Below, piece after piece: positions 35,844 to 46,108 of a stretch of 64,000 bases of DNA. Each line of letters begins with the position of its first letter. Position 1 is the stretch's first letter. Source of the DNA: Acidisoma sp. L85 (GTDB taxonomy: Bacteria > Pseudomonadota > Alphaproteobacteria > Acetobacterales > Acetobacteraceae); the NCBI RefSeq assembly GCF_009765865.1, contig NZ_LMUQ01000048.1, positions 1-64,000 on the forward strand. The letters run 5' to 3'. The notes under the pieces are model-generated. The model was not told the origin of the DNA. It searched no databases and saw only the letters and a list, made by a program, of their open reading frames with translations. The translations under genes were made by a program, and so were the position numbers.

Positions 35844-36097
35844 CGCGGGGGCCGAACAGAGGTCGCTTACTTGGAGGAATCCTAGGTAACTGGTCCCGGG
35901 GGTGTGATGGAGCGGATTGAGCTTGTCTCTTCTTGACCGGCTTGTCGCCTTCGACTTCAGGGCAGCGACTGACCCCGTGCCGCTGCAAGCACCTATGCAA
36001 GGATGATCGTTGTCCAGCTCCCATGGAAGACTTGAGCCATAGCGCACCCTTCCATTGACGCGAAAGGAGTGCACCATCAGGTGCTAGGTCTTTACAC
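35844..36097. other. Gap with a small stem-loop, no gene recognised
   Basis: No supported reading frame. Near 36082-36099 CTAGGT and ACCTAG are separated by six bases and could form a short stem, too small to name. The rest is featureless to the eye. Confidence 0.3.
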
Positions 36098-36256
36098 CTA
36101 GTGTAGGATCCGATCTCCACAGCGAACCATGAACCGCTCGAAGGCAAGCTCGGCCGCCGCCAGTACGTCAGTCAACTCATCCTCCCAGTTCGCCACTCGC
36201 GCGGCCGGCTCAACTTTGTCGCTCTTCGCCTGCCTGTGACACGGACAGATGTTCAT
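36098..36256 (-). CDS. Hypothetical 52-residue protein
   Basis: A short frame begins MNICPCHRQAKSDKVEP and ends with ELTDVLAAAELAFERFMVRC and GDRILH. The ATG is preceded at nine bases by GGGAGAGG, a strong ribosome site, which is the main reason to list it. The C-terminal half would be an amphipathic helix. Three cysteines are present, two in an ICPC motif. No family is recognised, and it could be a remnant or chance frame. Confidence 0.4.
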   Translation of the reverse strand: MNICPCHRQAKSDKVEPAARVANWEDELTDVLAAAELAFERFMVRCGDRILH

Positions 36257-36475
36257 GTTCAGCCTCTCCCTTCTCGTGTTCGACCAAGCCCACTGATGCC
36301 GGTCGCAAGCTTCAGGTCGATGTCGCTCTAGCCGCAATCGGTTACGGCTGTAACCTTCATCCCAAACCGGCCCGACGGGCAGAGCTCCTCCGAGCATAGG
36401 AGCCATCCCGCGACGGTAGCGCGTCCCTCCATTGCAGCGGCGGAGGGACCACTGCTGCGGAAGCTGACTACCCCC

Positions 36476-37312
36476 TTAGCTCGGGCCGAAGTCTGTGTTC
36501 CCAGTGCGTGCTTCCCAGGTCGCTAGGTCCTTGAGCAGCGCCTCGCTGTGGCCACGAATGGCCGCCACGGCGTCGGCGCCGAGTTGCAGCCGCAGCGGCG
36601 TGTCCGGCGCATTGAGCGCGGCCTCAATCGCGGCGGCCGCCTTGCGCGGGTCGCCGCTCTGCGTGCCGTTCATCTCCCGCGCGAACAAGCGCGTGCCGCC
36701 GACGATATCTCCATACGCTGACATCACCGGCATGTGCCGCATGGCCTGACCGGCGAGACTGGTGCGGAACTGCCCCGGCTCGACGATCAGCACCTTTATG
36801 CCGAATGGCGCGACTTCCTGCGCCAGCGCCTCGCTGGCGCCTTCGATGGCGAACTTCGTTGCCGAATAAGCGCTGAAGCCGGCGAAGGACAATTGCCCAC
36901 CCAGACTGGAGATGTTGACGATGGCGCCGCCGCGCTGTGCGCGCAGAGTCGGCAGCGCGGCGCGGGTCACGTGCATCGCTCCAAAGAAATTAGTCTCCAT
37001 CAGGGCACGAAATTCGGCGTCCGGGGTTTCCTCGAAAGCACCTACCACGCCGTAACCCGCATTGTTGATGAGCACATCGATGCGCCCGAAACGTGCGACG
37101 GCCGCGATGATCGCCGCAGCCGCATCATCCGGGCGCGTCACATCGAGCGGGACAGCCATCACGCGATCCGGCGCCGAATTGGCGAGCGCCTCAAGGGTGG
37201 AAACCTGACGGGCGGTTGCTACGACGTTGTAGCCCTGCGCCAGGGCATGCTCGGCGAAGGCCCGGCCGAAGCCCGAGGAAGTGCCGGTGATAAACCAGGT
37301 CTTGGCGGTCAT
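36476..37312 (-). CDS. Short-chain dehydrogenase/reductase (classical SDR)
   Basis: The 278-residue protein has the NAD(P) motif TGTSSGFGRAFAEHALAQG, the NNAGYGVVG motif, the catalytic serine in IVNISSLGGQLSFAGF and YSATK with the active tyrosine and lysine, then VEPGQFRTSL. Substrate unknown. It is divergent from a broken LysR gene with 112 bases between, so it has probably lost its regulator. The protein at 53555-54388 is a second SDR of the same type, sharing the length, the NNAGYG and VEPGxFRT motifs and the C-terminal W-EAxTxxTDF pattern. Confidence 0.88.
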   Translation of the reverse strand: MTAKTWFITGTSSGFGRAFAEHALAQGYNVVATARQVSTLEALANSAPDRVMAVPLDVTRPDDAAAAIIAAVARFGRIDVLINNAGYGVVGAFEETPDAEFRALMETNFFGAMHVTRAALPTLRAQRGGAIVNISSLGGQLSFAGFSAYSATKFAIEGASEALAQEVAPFGIKVLIVEPGQFRTSLAGQAMRHMPVMSAYGDIVGGTRLFAREMNGTQSGDPRKAAAAIEAALNAPDTPLRLQLGADAVAAIRGHSEALLKDLATWEARTGNTDFGPS

Positions 37313-37424
37313 TGGCGGTCTCTCCTTCGCTATCGACCCGGCGGGGGTGCACAGCGATCTTACGGCGGACGGGCTCGGTTACCAGCCGGTTTAAATCGAA
37401 CAGCTACGTCGATATGCTGCATGA

Positions 37425-38340
37425 ATGGATCGCGATCTGCTCAGCCATTTCCCGGTCGTCTTGGCGGTGGCGCAGCGCGGCGGATTTGCCTCAGCGGCGG
37501 CGGCGCTCGACATGAGCCCCTCGGCGGTGAGCCACGCCGTCAAGGCAGTGGAGGAAAGGCTGCGACAGCCGCTTTTCGTGCGCACGACCCGTAGCGTCGC
37601 GCTGACCGAGGCGGGGGCGGGTTTCATCGCCTCGATCGGCCCGGCCCTGGCGACGATCCAAGAGAGCGTCGAGCGCGTTCGATCGGCAAAAGGGCGGGTT
37701 GCGGGTGTTCTGCGGCTCAACGCTTCGCGCCTTGCGCTGCCGTTGGCAATCACGCCGGCGATCGTGGCGATGAGCGGGCCTTATCCGGATCTGACGATCG
37801 AGGTCACCCTGGATGAAGGCCTCGTCGATATCGTTGCTGCGGGATTCGATGCGGGGGTGCGGCTTGGCGAGATGATCGCGCAGGACATGGTCACGGTTCG
37901 CCTAACAGGGTCGTTCCAGGCGATCATGGTGGCGGCGCCCGCCTATCTGGCGACTCACGGCGTGCCGGGGTAGATCGCGGACCTCGCCGCACATAATTGC
38001 ATCGGCTACCGGCTAGTTGCCTCCGACGCGGCCTACGCCTGGGACCTCCAGGATCGCGGCCGAGAGATTTCGGTTTCAGTGAGCAGCAGCGTGCGCGTGA
38101 CGGATTCAGTCTATGCTCGCGAACTGGCGCTGCAGGGCGTGGGAATTGCCTATATCTTCGAACCTCTCGTCCGGCACGACCCGCGGGCGGGCCGGCTGCG
38201 ATGTGTCCTGCCGGCCTGCGGCATCGAAGAGCCTGGTCTGTCTGTTCCTTTATTTTCCTCGATACGCCTCTGAGACGCCCAAGCTACGGGCGTTCATCGA
38301 AACGCTGCGCAAGACGATAAGGGTGCCGCGCTCGAACTAG
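37425..38340 (+). pseudogene. LysR-family regulator interrupted by a stop and a frameshift
   Basis: The first 182 codons are a normal LysR protein: FPVVLAVAQRGGFASAAAAL, DMSPSAVSHAVKAVEERLRQ, PLFVRTTRSVALTEAGAGFI and the effector domain start. A TAG at 37971-37973 follows THGVPG. The same frame goes on with IADLAAHNCIGYRLVASDAA and VYARELALQGVGIAYIFEPL. Near 38250 a frameshift leads to LYFPRYASETPKLRAFIETL and the final TAG. The truncated product would keep the DNA-binding domain. Its divergent SDR neighbour is intact. Confidence 0.85.
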
Positions 38341-38593
38341 CGCCCGGCGATTCCTGTCAGCACCGGCCGAACGCCGCGCAGAGACGGTCCGGCCTCCTCA
38401 ATACCAGCGTAAGCCGCCTAAAGGCGCCTCTCCGGCATGAGCGAGGCCACCGACTTCACACTATCCGATGGCGTGCTTATAACATCACCACTATGACCCG
38501 GGTTGTGATATCCGGCGTCTTAGTGCTAAACACGATGCGCAATGATGGGAAGCGGCATCCCTTATTCCAGAGGCAGCCCCGGGCAGGCATGTG

Positions 38594-39430
38594 ATGACTG
38601 ACAGCGCGACCGTTCAACACTCCTCGGTCGAGGCCGAGGTGAACTACACGGCGCCCCTGCGCGAGCGTCCGAGGATCTATGCCTTCGATCCGCCGCCGGG
38701 CATCGCGAAATCCAACATTGTCGCCGAACCGCACCGCGTCGCCGTTCATGATGCGCGTCCGAATGCCAGGGCCTTCACGCTCGACGGCCAGGGTCTTGCG
38801 CTTATCAACCATGAGAGCGCCGCGAAAGATTTCGACGATGAAAAAGAAATCCGCCAAACCTATTACGCTGAAGCCGAGCAACTGCTGAAAGATGTCACCG
38901 GCGCTGACCGCGTTTTCATCTTCGACCATACGATCCGGCGTTACAAACCCGGCGTCTCCGATTGTACCGACGGACCGCGCCAACCCGCCACGCGGGTGCA
39001 TGTGGACCACACCGCAAACTCAGCGCCGCAACGGGTGCGCGCCTTTCTGCCCCACGAGGCCGAAGAACTTCTGAAACACCGGGTTCAGATAATCAACCTC
39101 TGGCGGCCGATCAAGCATCCTGTATACGACGCTCCGCTCGCGATTTGCGACGCGACCACCGTCAGCCCGGACGACATTGTTCCCTCCGACCTCGTTTATC
39201 CGAAGCGTGTCGGCGAGACTTACAATGTACGCTTCGGCCCAAACCATTGCTGGTACTATGTTCCTCAGATGCAGCTTGACGAAGTCTTGCTTCTGAAATG
39301 CACGGACTCGCGGACGGACGTCGCCGCACGATTCACGCCTCATACCGCGTTCCTTGAGGAGAACGTGCCGGAGGCCGCGCCGCGCAGAGAGAGCATCGAG
39401 CTTCCAACACTCGTCTTTCATCAGCACTAG
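38594..39430 (+). CDS. CmcJ/NvfI-family oxidoreductase-like protein
   Basis: The 278-residue protein matches CmcJ-like enzymes: VEAEVNYTAPLRERPRIYAF, NHESAAKDFDDEKEIRQTYY, then FIFDHTIRRYKPG, TRVHVDHTANSAPQRVRAFL, IINLWRPIKHPVYDAPLAIC and GPNHCWYYVPQMQLDEVLLL. The spaced histidines (H-x-D-H, HP, NH) suggest a metal site, and relatives act in cephamycin and fungal natural-product pathways as hydroxylase or desaturase partners. The next gene starts directly after its stop, so the two form a pair. The function here is unknown. Confidence 0.8.
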   Translation: MTDSATVQHSSVEAEVNYTAPLRERPRIYAFDPPPGIAKSNIVAEPHRVAVHDARPNARAFTLDGQGLALINHESAAKDFDDEKEIRQTYYAEAEQLLKDVTGADRVFIFDHTIRRYKPGVSDCTDGPRQPATRVHVDHTANSAPQRVRAFLPHEAEELLKHRVQIINLWRPIKHPVYDAPLAICDATTVSPDDIVPSDLVYPKRVGETYNVRFGPNHCWYYVPQMQLDEVLLLKCTDSRTDVAARFTPHTAFLEENVPEAAPRRESIELPTLVFHQH

Positions 39431-40195
39431 ATGACAGCTTTCATCGGAATCTCTTGCTGCCGAAAGGAGTTCGAGCCTTCTGAGGCACTGGCCCATGCGG
39501 CGTCCGATACTTATGTGCAGGCCGTCTCTGATATTATTGGGGCCTTCCCTTTATTGATACCGGCCAACGGGGCGGGCGGTGATGTCGAGCGGCTGCTGGG
39601 CCTGTTCGACGGCATCATTCTTACCGGTAGCTACTCGAATATCGGGCCTGGGCACTACGGCGCGGAGCCGCATGATACCGAGACGCATGAGGACCCCCAA
39701 CGCGACGGTGTGACCCTGCCGCTGATTCGTGCGGCGATTCAACATGCAGTTCCGATACTCGGAATTTGCCGAGGCTTCCAGGAGCTGAACGTTGCTTTGG
39801 GTGGAACCCTGCACCAGAGTCTGTGCTCCGTCGCCGGCAAGATGGATCACTGGACGCCGCTGCAATCGCTCGCGCTGCTGCGCAATGCTAAGACCCACAG
39901 CGTGCAGGTCACCCCAGGCGGCTGGCTGCATAGCCTGGCCGGAGCGAGCGAGATCTTGGTGAACTCGCACCACAACCAAGGGATAGAGCGGTTGGCGCCA
40001 AGCCTGCTTGCCGAGGCCGTCGCGAACGACGGCACGATCGAGGCTGCACGGGTCAGCGGCGCTCTCGGTTTCGCCGTGGGTGTGCAGTGGCATCCGGAAT
40101 ACGACATGTACACGGATGATGTGTCCCGTAGGATTTTCGAATCCTTCGGCTCCGCGGTGGCGGCTCATCGTGACGTTAGAGCGGCCGGTTGTTAG
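39431..40195 (+). CDS. PuuD-like gamma-glutamyl-GABA hydrolase (class I GATase)
   Basis: The 254-residue protein has the class I glutamine amidotransferase triad: the nucleophile in PILGICRGFQELNVALGGTL and the His-Glu pair in GVQWHPEYDMY. It also shows PLLIPANGAG, GIILTGSYSNIGPGHYG, VNSHHNQGIERLAP and the conserved GHYG segment of PuuD. PuuD cleaves gamma-glutamyl amides in putrescine breakdown, but no other puu gene is near. It starts at the base after the CmcJ-like gene's stop, so both probably act on one substrate. Confidence 0.85.
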   Translation: MTAFIGISCCRKEFEPSEALAHAASDTYVQAVSDIIGAFPLLIPANGAGGDVERLLGLFDGIILTGSYSNIGPGHYGAEPHDTETHEDPQRDGVTLPLIRAAIQHAVPILGICRGFQELNVALGGTLHQSLCSVAGKMDHWTPLQSLALLRNAKTHSVQVTPGGWLHSLAGASEILVNSHHNQGIERLAPSLLAEAVANDGTIEAARVSGALGFAVGVQWHPEYDMYTDDVSRRIFESFGSAVAAHRDVRAAGC

Positions 40196-40467
40196 GCAAG
40201 CTTCGCGCAAACTCCTGAATCGTGCCGGCGTCTGACGCTTCGCAATCTTTCGGCAACGCGGCTTGGTGGCACACATTTGCCTACAGGCCTATTGGGACCG
40301 ACAAGGCCATTTCGTCCTGAGTTGCACTCTTCTTGGAAGTGTTTTTATTGTTTGACTGTTGACTCTCGTGCTGAATGAGCTACCCCTCAAGCTTCTCGTG
40401 TGACACGCCGCGTCGCCTAAACGAATCGCGCAGCGGCGACAATGAGATATTGGTGAGGAGTTTAGTG

Positions 40468-41058
40468 ATGCCCGATACCCATCTGGCGCCGGCCGCAGAG
40501 GCAATCGCCCGCGTGCATCTGCCGAGGCTCGGCGCGGAACCCGAAAACATTCGCGCGCTCATCGAACGGCATGCCGGCGAGAACTGGGTCAGGACGCTCG
40601 CTTTGAATCCCGATACCGCGAGACGGTTCGCCTCATATTTTGAGGATCTATTCCGCGTAAACGGTGCTCGCCTCCCCCTCCATGAACGTGAACTCATCGC
40701 TGTCGCCGTGTCAGCAACGAACGGGTGCGGCCTTTGCGAGATTCACCACACCATCGCTCTTGGCGAAGCACTCGGAGATGCGGTCCGCGCGCGGCGCATT
40801 GCGCTGGACCTGCATCTTGCGGTCTTGTCCCCCCGCGAACGGGCTCTGGTAGAGTTCGCTGTCAAAGTGACGAAAATGCCCAAACAGATCGATGAGTCCG
40901 TATTTCACAACCTGCGAGCGGCCGGGCTCGATGATGCGGACATCATTGAAGCGCTCGAGGTTAGCGCTTGGTTCAATCACACCAACCGCATCTTCATTGC
41001 GCTGGGCGTTCAACCAGACGAGAAGTACTTCTTCCGCGATGCGCAAGACGCGCAATAA
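40468..41058 (+). CDS. Peroxidase-related protein (carboxymuconolactone decarboxylase / AhpD fold)
   Basis: The 196-residue protein has the AhpD-like helical fold with the redox motif LIAVAVSATNGCGLCEIHHT (CxxC followed by His). It also has LALNPDTARRFASYFEDLFR before and LSPRERALVEFAVKVTKMPK and LEVSAWFNHTNRIFIALGVQ after. Such proteins reduce peroxides with a thiol partner; the partner is unknown. The start MPDTHLAP has GGTGAGGAG at seven bases; upstream in-frame codons lack support. It follows the PuuD-like gene after a 270-base gap that shows no feature. Confidence 0.82.
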   Translation: MPDTHLAPAAEAIARVHLPRLGAEPENIRALIERHAGENWVRTLALNPDTARRFASYFEDLFRVNGARLPLHERELIAVAVSATNGCGLCEIHHTIALGEALGDAVRARRIALDLHLAVLSPRERALVEFAVKVTKMPKQIDESVFHNLRAAGLDDADIIEALEVSAWFNHTNRIFIALGVQPDEKYFFRDAQDAQ

Positions 41059-41163
41059 CGACTTTCGTCGATCGTTGACCGTATCGTGTGGACGCGAAGG
41101 CGAGTGGCTCTGGTGTGATCTTCGCGCCCGCAAAGAAAACGTTAGATAGAAAGGAGGCGTGCA

Positions 41164-41372
41164 GTGTCTCAATCAGTTGCCGTGCCAGAACTCTGGCCAT
41201 TGGCCGCAAGCCCTCTCTCGCGCGCATCGGCGCTGAGATCGAAGGCGTGCGCCTTTCAGGTGAACTGCCTGACGCGACGATCGAGGGCATTCACGCAGCC
41301 CTCCTGCGCCACAAGGTTCTCTTTTTCCGACGTCACAATCATCTGACGGACGATCAGCAGGAAATCGTGTTG
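41164..41372 (+). pseudogene. TauD-family dioxygenase, N-terminal remnant with frameshift
   Basis: A strong AAGGAGG lies six bases before the GTG of VSQSVAVPE. A frameshift near 41195 then moves the coding sense into the frame reading IGAEIEGVRLSGELPDATIE then GIHAALLRHKVLFFRRHNHL. This is the N-terminus of alpha-ketoglutarate/taurine dioxygenases (the IGAEIxGVxLS and KVLFFRxQ blocks). The iron-binding HxD and distal histidine regions are absent. The remnant breaks off at about 41372. Confidence 0.72.
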
Positions 41373-41624
41373 TGGTCATGCCCCCCATCCTGGGCGCGTC
41401 GCTGCGATTCTGCCTGTGACGACGGAGAGCGCACGGGATCGCTCCAACCCGGTCTTTATCCAGCTTCGTGATGAGATCCTGTCGCTACTGGGCGTCTCCG
41501 CGCACCAGTGACCCGCTCGCGCCACTGTCGGAGGCCGAGCCGGGACATGCCTTACCCAAAGTAGGCTATTCAGCCGCCGTCGCGATGGCCAGCGCGGCAG
41601 AGGCGAAGCGGTTCGCAGGCCGGC
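41373..41624 (+). other. Uninterpreted scrambled coding-like stretch
   Basis: Several short plus-strand pieces look coding (NPVFIQLRDEILSLLGVSAH, then in another frame KVGYSAAVAMASAAEAKRFA) but cannot be joined into a known family. They lie between two recognisable remnants and probably come from yet another broken gene. Confidence 0.25.
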
Positions 41625-41862
41625 TTAGGACGAGATTTTCGCGCAGGGTCGTGCCTTCGTATTAGGTACGGAACCGCGGCGCTGCAACTCCGGAATAACC
41701 AACTCCACAAACTCCGCTAGCCCGCCAGGTAGGTGTGGGGGCATCACGTTGAAGCCATCCGCCGCATCCTGCGTGAACCATTCCTCAAGGTGATCGACGA
41801 TCTGTGCCGGTGTGCCAAAGATATGCTTGGGGCCGCGCGCGCCAGCAGTGTGGAGGTTGGCG
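41625..41862 (-). pseudogene. LLM-class flavin monooxygenase (NtaA/SnaA-like), C-terminal remnant
   Basis: The minus strand reads HIFGTPAQIVDHLEEWFTQD, then AADGFNVMPPHLPGGLAEFV and ELVIPELQRRG. This is the C-terminus of NtaA/SnaA/DszA-type FMNH2-dependent monooxygenases. After RRG the expected end (LFRTEYEG-like) is out of frame. The barrel core is missing and the sequence joins a permease remnant on the other strand at about 41862. Confidence 0.75.
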
Positions 41863-42060
41863 GGCGCGATCGACGCCGGCGGCCGCGAGGATCTGGCCAT
41901 CTGCTATCACTATCAGCGTTCCGAGACGGACGTCGGTATCGCGATTGTCGCTGTGCTGATTGCCGTGGTCCGCGTTTTGCAATTTGTCGGGGATCGTATG
42001 GCAAAGGCGGTCGATCACATGCGCGGCCATTGCTGCAAGGCGCTACAGTTGATACGATAG
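41863..42060 (+). pseudogene. MetI-like ABC permease, C-terminal remnant
   Basis: The plus strand reads AGAIDAGGREDLAICYHYQR, then SETDVGIAIVAVLIAVVRVL and QFVGDRMAKAVDHM. This is the last 60 residues of a MetI-type D-methionine importer permease (AGGLGDLAIRYGYQRF and LLGDRLARRLDH in intact members). All earlier helices are missing. It ends 70 bases before the cystine-type importer genes and may be the relic of another sulfur-compound importer. Confidence 0.7.
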
Positions 42061-42130
42061 CAATCAACGCGCGCATAGCGTGGTTACAAAAATCCGCCGT
42101 GGATCATGCGGCCAAAAGTAAGGATGCCTC

Positions 42131-42943
42131 ATGCAAGGCTTACCGGTTCACTTTTTCCGTCGCCGGCTGTTGATGTCCCTTTTGCTGGGAGGGCTAACAC
42201 TTGCCGGTGCCTCGCACGCCCGTGCCGCAGAACGAGGGGCAGTTCCCGCGGCGATCAAGAGCCGCGGGGCCCTTGTCATTGGTCTGGAAGGTACCTATCC
42301 GCCTTTCAACTATCAGGATGAGTCAGGCCAGTTGGTCGGATTCGAGGTCGATTTTGCTAAGGCGGTCGCCAAGCAGCTTGGCCTCACAACCGACTTCCGG
42401 CCGACGAAATGGGACGGTATCCTCGCCGCGCTTGCGTCCGGGCGTATTGATGTCGTGATCAATCAGGTCACGATCACGCCGGAACGTCAGAAGGTCTACG
42501 ACTTCTCCGAGCCATATACGGTTTCCGGCATTCAAATCATCACCCGTCGCGGCGACGAGGCGAAATACGATGCGCCCGCGAAGCTTAAGGGCGTGCGCGT
42601 GGGCGTGGGGCTTGGCACCAATTATGAGCAGTGGCTGCGACAGAATGTGCCGGGCGCCGATATTCGTACCTATGATGACGACCCCACGAAGTATCAGGAC
42701 CTGCGGGCCGGGCGGATCGATGCCGTGCTGAATGACCGTCTGGTCGCCGCTGATTTCATCAAGAAGTCCGGCGGTCCTTTTGTGGCCGCGGGCAAGCCTT
42801 TCGCGGCGCAGAGCGCCGGTATCGCGTTGCGCAAGGACGCCGAGTTCAAGGCAGCGCTCGACAATGCGATTGACCAGCTGCGCGCGGACGGAACGCTGAA
42901 GGCGATTTCGGTTAAATGGTTCGGCATCGACGTCACCCAGTGA
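42131..42943 (+). CDS. tcyJ: Cystine-type ABC binding protein (TcyJ/FliY-like)
   Basis: The 270-residue protein has a signal peptide (residues 1-33: RRRLLMSLLLGGLTLAGASH, cleavage near ARA-AE) and an SBP_bac_3 domain: RGALVIGLEGTYPPFNYQDE, LVGFEVDFAKAVAKQLGLTT, WDGILAALASGRIDVVINQV, ITPERQKVYDFSEPYTVSGI, and YDDDPTKYQDLRAGRIDAVL followed by NDRLVA, which is characteristic of cystine-binding FliY/TcyJ. It delivers cystine or a related amino acid to the permease encoded 30 bases downstream. Confidence 0.88.
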   Translation: MQGLPVHFFRRRLLMSLLLGGLTLAGASHARAAERGAVPAAIKSRGALVIGLEGTYPPFNYQDESGQLVGFEVDFAKAVAKQLGLTTDFRPTKWDGILAALASGRIDVVINQVTITPERQKVYDFSEPYTVSGIQIITRRGDEAKYDAPAKLKGVRVGVGLGTNYEQWLRQNVPGADIRTYDDDPTKYQDLRAGRIDAVLNDRLVAADFIKKSGGPFVAAGKPFAAQSAGIALRKDAEFKAALDNAIDQLRADGTLKAISVKWFGIDVTQ

Positions 42944-42973
42944 ACCGGCACCGAGCGGGCTGAACGCACGGAA

Positions 42974-43648
42974 ATGATCGGCGCCGATCTGCAACTGGTC
43001 TGGGAGTCGGCGCCGTTTCTGCTACGCGGCGCGCTTTACACCATCGGACTCAGCGTTTCCAGCATGGCGCTGGGGCTCATCCTCGGTTTCGGGATCGCCT
43101 TGGCGCGGCTTTCTGGCATTCGTCCCTTGGTGTTGTTGGCACGGATCTATGTCTCCTTCATCCGTGGCACACCGCTTCTCGTGCAACTGTTCATTATATA
43201 TTACGGCCTGCCTGAGATTGGCATACGCCTCGGCCCCATTCCGTCGGCGCTGATCGGCTTCACGCTCAGCGTCGCGGGATACAATTCCGAGATATTGCGT
43301 GGTGCCATTGCCGCGGTGGATCGCGGGCAATGGGAGGCTTCGGCGGTGATCGGAATGACCTGGACCCAGGCCATGCGTCGCGTCATCATGCCGCAAGCGG
43401 CGCGAACCGCGCTTCCACCTCTCGCCAATAGCTTCATCGCGCTTGTGAAGGACACGTCGCTTGCCGCGACCATTCAGGTGCCGGAACTGTTCCGGGAGGC
43501 GCAGCTTATCACAGCGCGCACCTTCGAAATATTTGCGATGTATATCGCGGCAGCGGTGATTTACTGGGTGCTGTCGAGCTTCCTTGCTATTGGTCAGCAT
43601 GTGCTGGAGGCGCGAGTGAACCGCCATGTGGCGGTGCTGCGTGCCTGA
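42974..43648 (+). CDS. tcyL: Cystine-type ABC permease (TcyL/YecS-like)
   Basis: The 224-residue membrane protein belongs to the HisM/polar amino-acid permease family: SAPFLLRGALYTIGLSVSSM, YVSFIRGTPLLVQLFIIYYG, IGFTLSVAGYNSEILRGAIA, and the ATPase-contact loop VDRGQWEASAVIGMTWTQAM then RRVIMPQAARTALPPLANSF. Five hydrophobic segments are visible. It lies between the binding-protein and ATPase genes, overlapping or touching the latter. Confidence 0.9.
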   Translation: MIGADLQLVWESAPFLLRGALYTIGLSVSSMALGLILGFGIALARLSGIRPLVLLARIYVSFIRGTPLLVQLFIIYYGLPEIGIRLGPIPSALIGFTLSVAGYNSEILRGAIAAVDRGQWEASAVIGMTWTQAMRRVIMPQAARTALPPLANSFIALVKDTSLAATIQVPELFREAQLITARTFEIFAMYIAAAVIYWVLSSFLAIGQHVLEARVNRHVAVLRA

Positions 43649-43658
43649 GGCCGCGGCA

Positions 43659-44402
43659 ATGATCGAAGTGCACGGACTCGCCAAGCGATTCAGCGGGATC
43701 GATGTGCTGCGCGGCATCGATCTGTCGGTGTCGCGCGGAGAGGTGGTTGCGATCATCGGCCCCTCGGGCTCCGGCAAGACCACATTGCTGCGCTGCCTCA
43801 ACTGGCTGGAGGTGCCCAGTGCGGGCACCATCCGCATTGGTGCGACCGAAATCGATGCGGGTATCCAGGCGCCTCGGCAAAAAGCCAGGATCCGACAGCT
43901 TCGCCTTCGTGCGGCCTTCGTGTTTCAAAACTTCAATCTCTTTCCGCACATGACCGCGCTGGAGAATGTCATCGAGGGTCCCGTGGTGGTGAAGCGGGAG
44001 CGGCGAGACCAGGCACGGGCGAGGGGTCTCGCCTTGCTCGCGCGCGTCGGGCTGGCGGGGCGGGAGGATGTCTATCCGCAGCGCCTGTCGGGTGGCCAGC
44101 AGCAGCGCGTTGCGATCGCCCGGGCGCTGGCGATGGAGCCGGAGGTCATCCTCTTCGACGAACCGACCTCGGCGCTCGACCCCGAACTGGTGGGAGAAGT
44201 CTTGGCGGTCATTCGTGATCTGGCGCGCGAACAGCGTACCATGGTGATCGTGACACACGAGATGGGCTTTGCGCGCGACGTGGCGGATCGCACGATCTTC
44301 ATCGATGGCGGTGTTATCGTGGAACAGGGGCCATCCGCGGCATTGTTTGCTGCCCCGCGGGAGGAGCGAACGCGGCGCTTTTTGAGGAAATTTCTTTCGT
44401 AG
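43659..44402 (+). CDS. tcyN: Cystine-type ABC ATPase (TcyN/YecC-like)
   Basis: The 247-residue ATPase is complete: Walker A IIGPSGSGKTTLLRCLNWLE, Q-loop region FVFQNFNLFPHMTALENVIE, signature LSGGQQQRVAIARALAMEPE, Walker B ILFDEPTSALDPELVGEVL and switch histidine in TMVIVTHEMGFARDVADRTI. The ATG at MIEVHGL was used; a GTG six codons earlier, overlapping the permease stop, is the alternative. It powers cystine uptake with the two preceding genes. Confidence 0.9.
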   Translation: MIEVHGLAKRFSGIDVLRGIDLSVSRGEVVAIIGPSGSGKTTLLRCLNWLEVPSAGTIRIGATEIDAGIQAPRQKARIRQLRLRAAFVFQNFNLFPHMTALENVIEGPVVVKRERRDQARARGLALLARVGLAGREDVYPQRLSGGQQQRVAIARALAMEPEVILFDEPTSALDPELVGEVLAVIRDLAREQRTMVIVTHEMGFARDVADRTIFIDGGVIVEQGPSAALFAAPREERTRRFLRKFLS

Positions 44403-44608
44403 GGATTTTGCTTCGACCTTAGGTGGTCATCCAATCTGTCCAGAGCAGGATGTCCTTGGTTTGAACCATTCTCACGCCACCACGTCATGCTCGGCGAAGG
44501 CCGGGCATCCGCGTCTTGCTTGCGTAACGAAGGCAAGACGTGGATGGCACGCCTTCGCGTGCCATGACGGATGCTAAGGGCGCGGTTCAGAATTAGATCA
44601 TCATTCGA
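44403..44608. repeat. REP-like composite palindrome between convergent operons
   Basis: Three adjoining hairpins fill 44483-44569: ATGCTCGGC/GCCGGGCAT (44487-44508), CATCCGCGTCTTGC/GCAAGACGTGGATG (44506-44546, one mismatch), and the perfect ATGGCACGC/GCGTGCCAT (44544-44565). The whole is bounded by CGTCATG and CATGACG. The layout is like the intergenic palindromic repeats common in Hyphomicrobiales chromosomes. It lies between the 3' ends of tcyN and the importer 2 ATPase, where it can also serve as a bidirectional terminator. The remaining bases show nothing else. Confidence 0.75.

Positions 44609-46104
<1,496 letters not shown>

Positions 46105-46108
<4 letters not shown>

Noticed and set aside
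36082-36101. CTAGGT/ACCTAG stem-loop as terminator
   Set aside because: Only six base pairs, with no T-run and no gene ending nearby.
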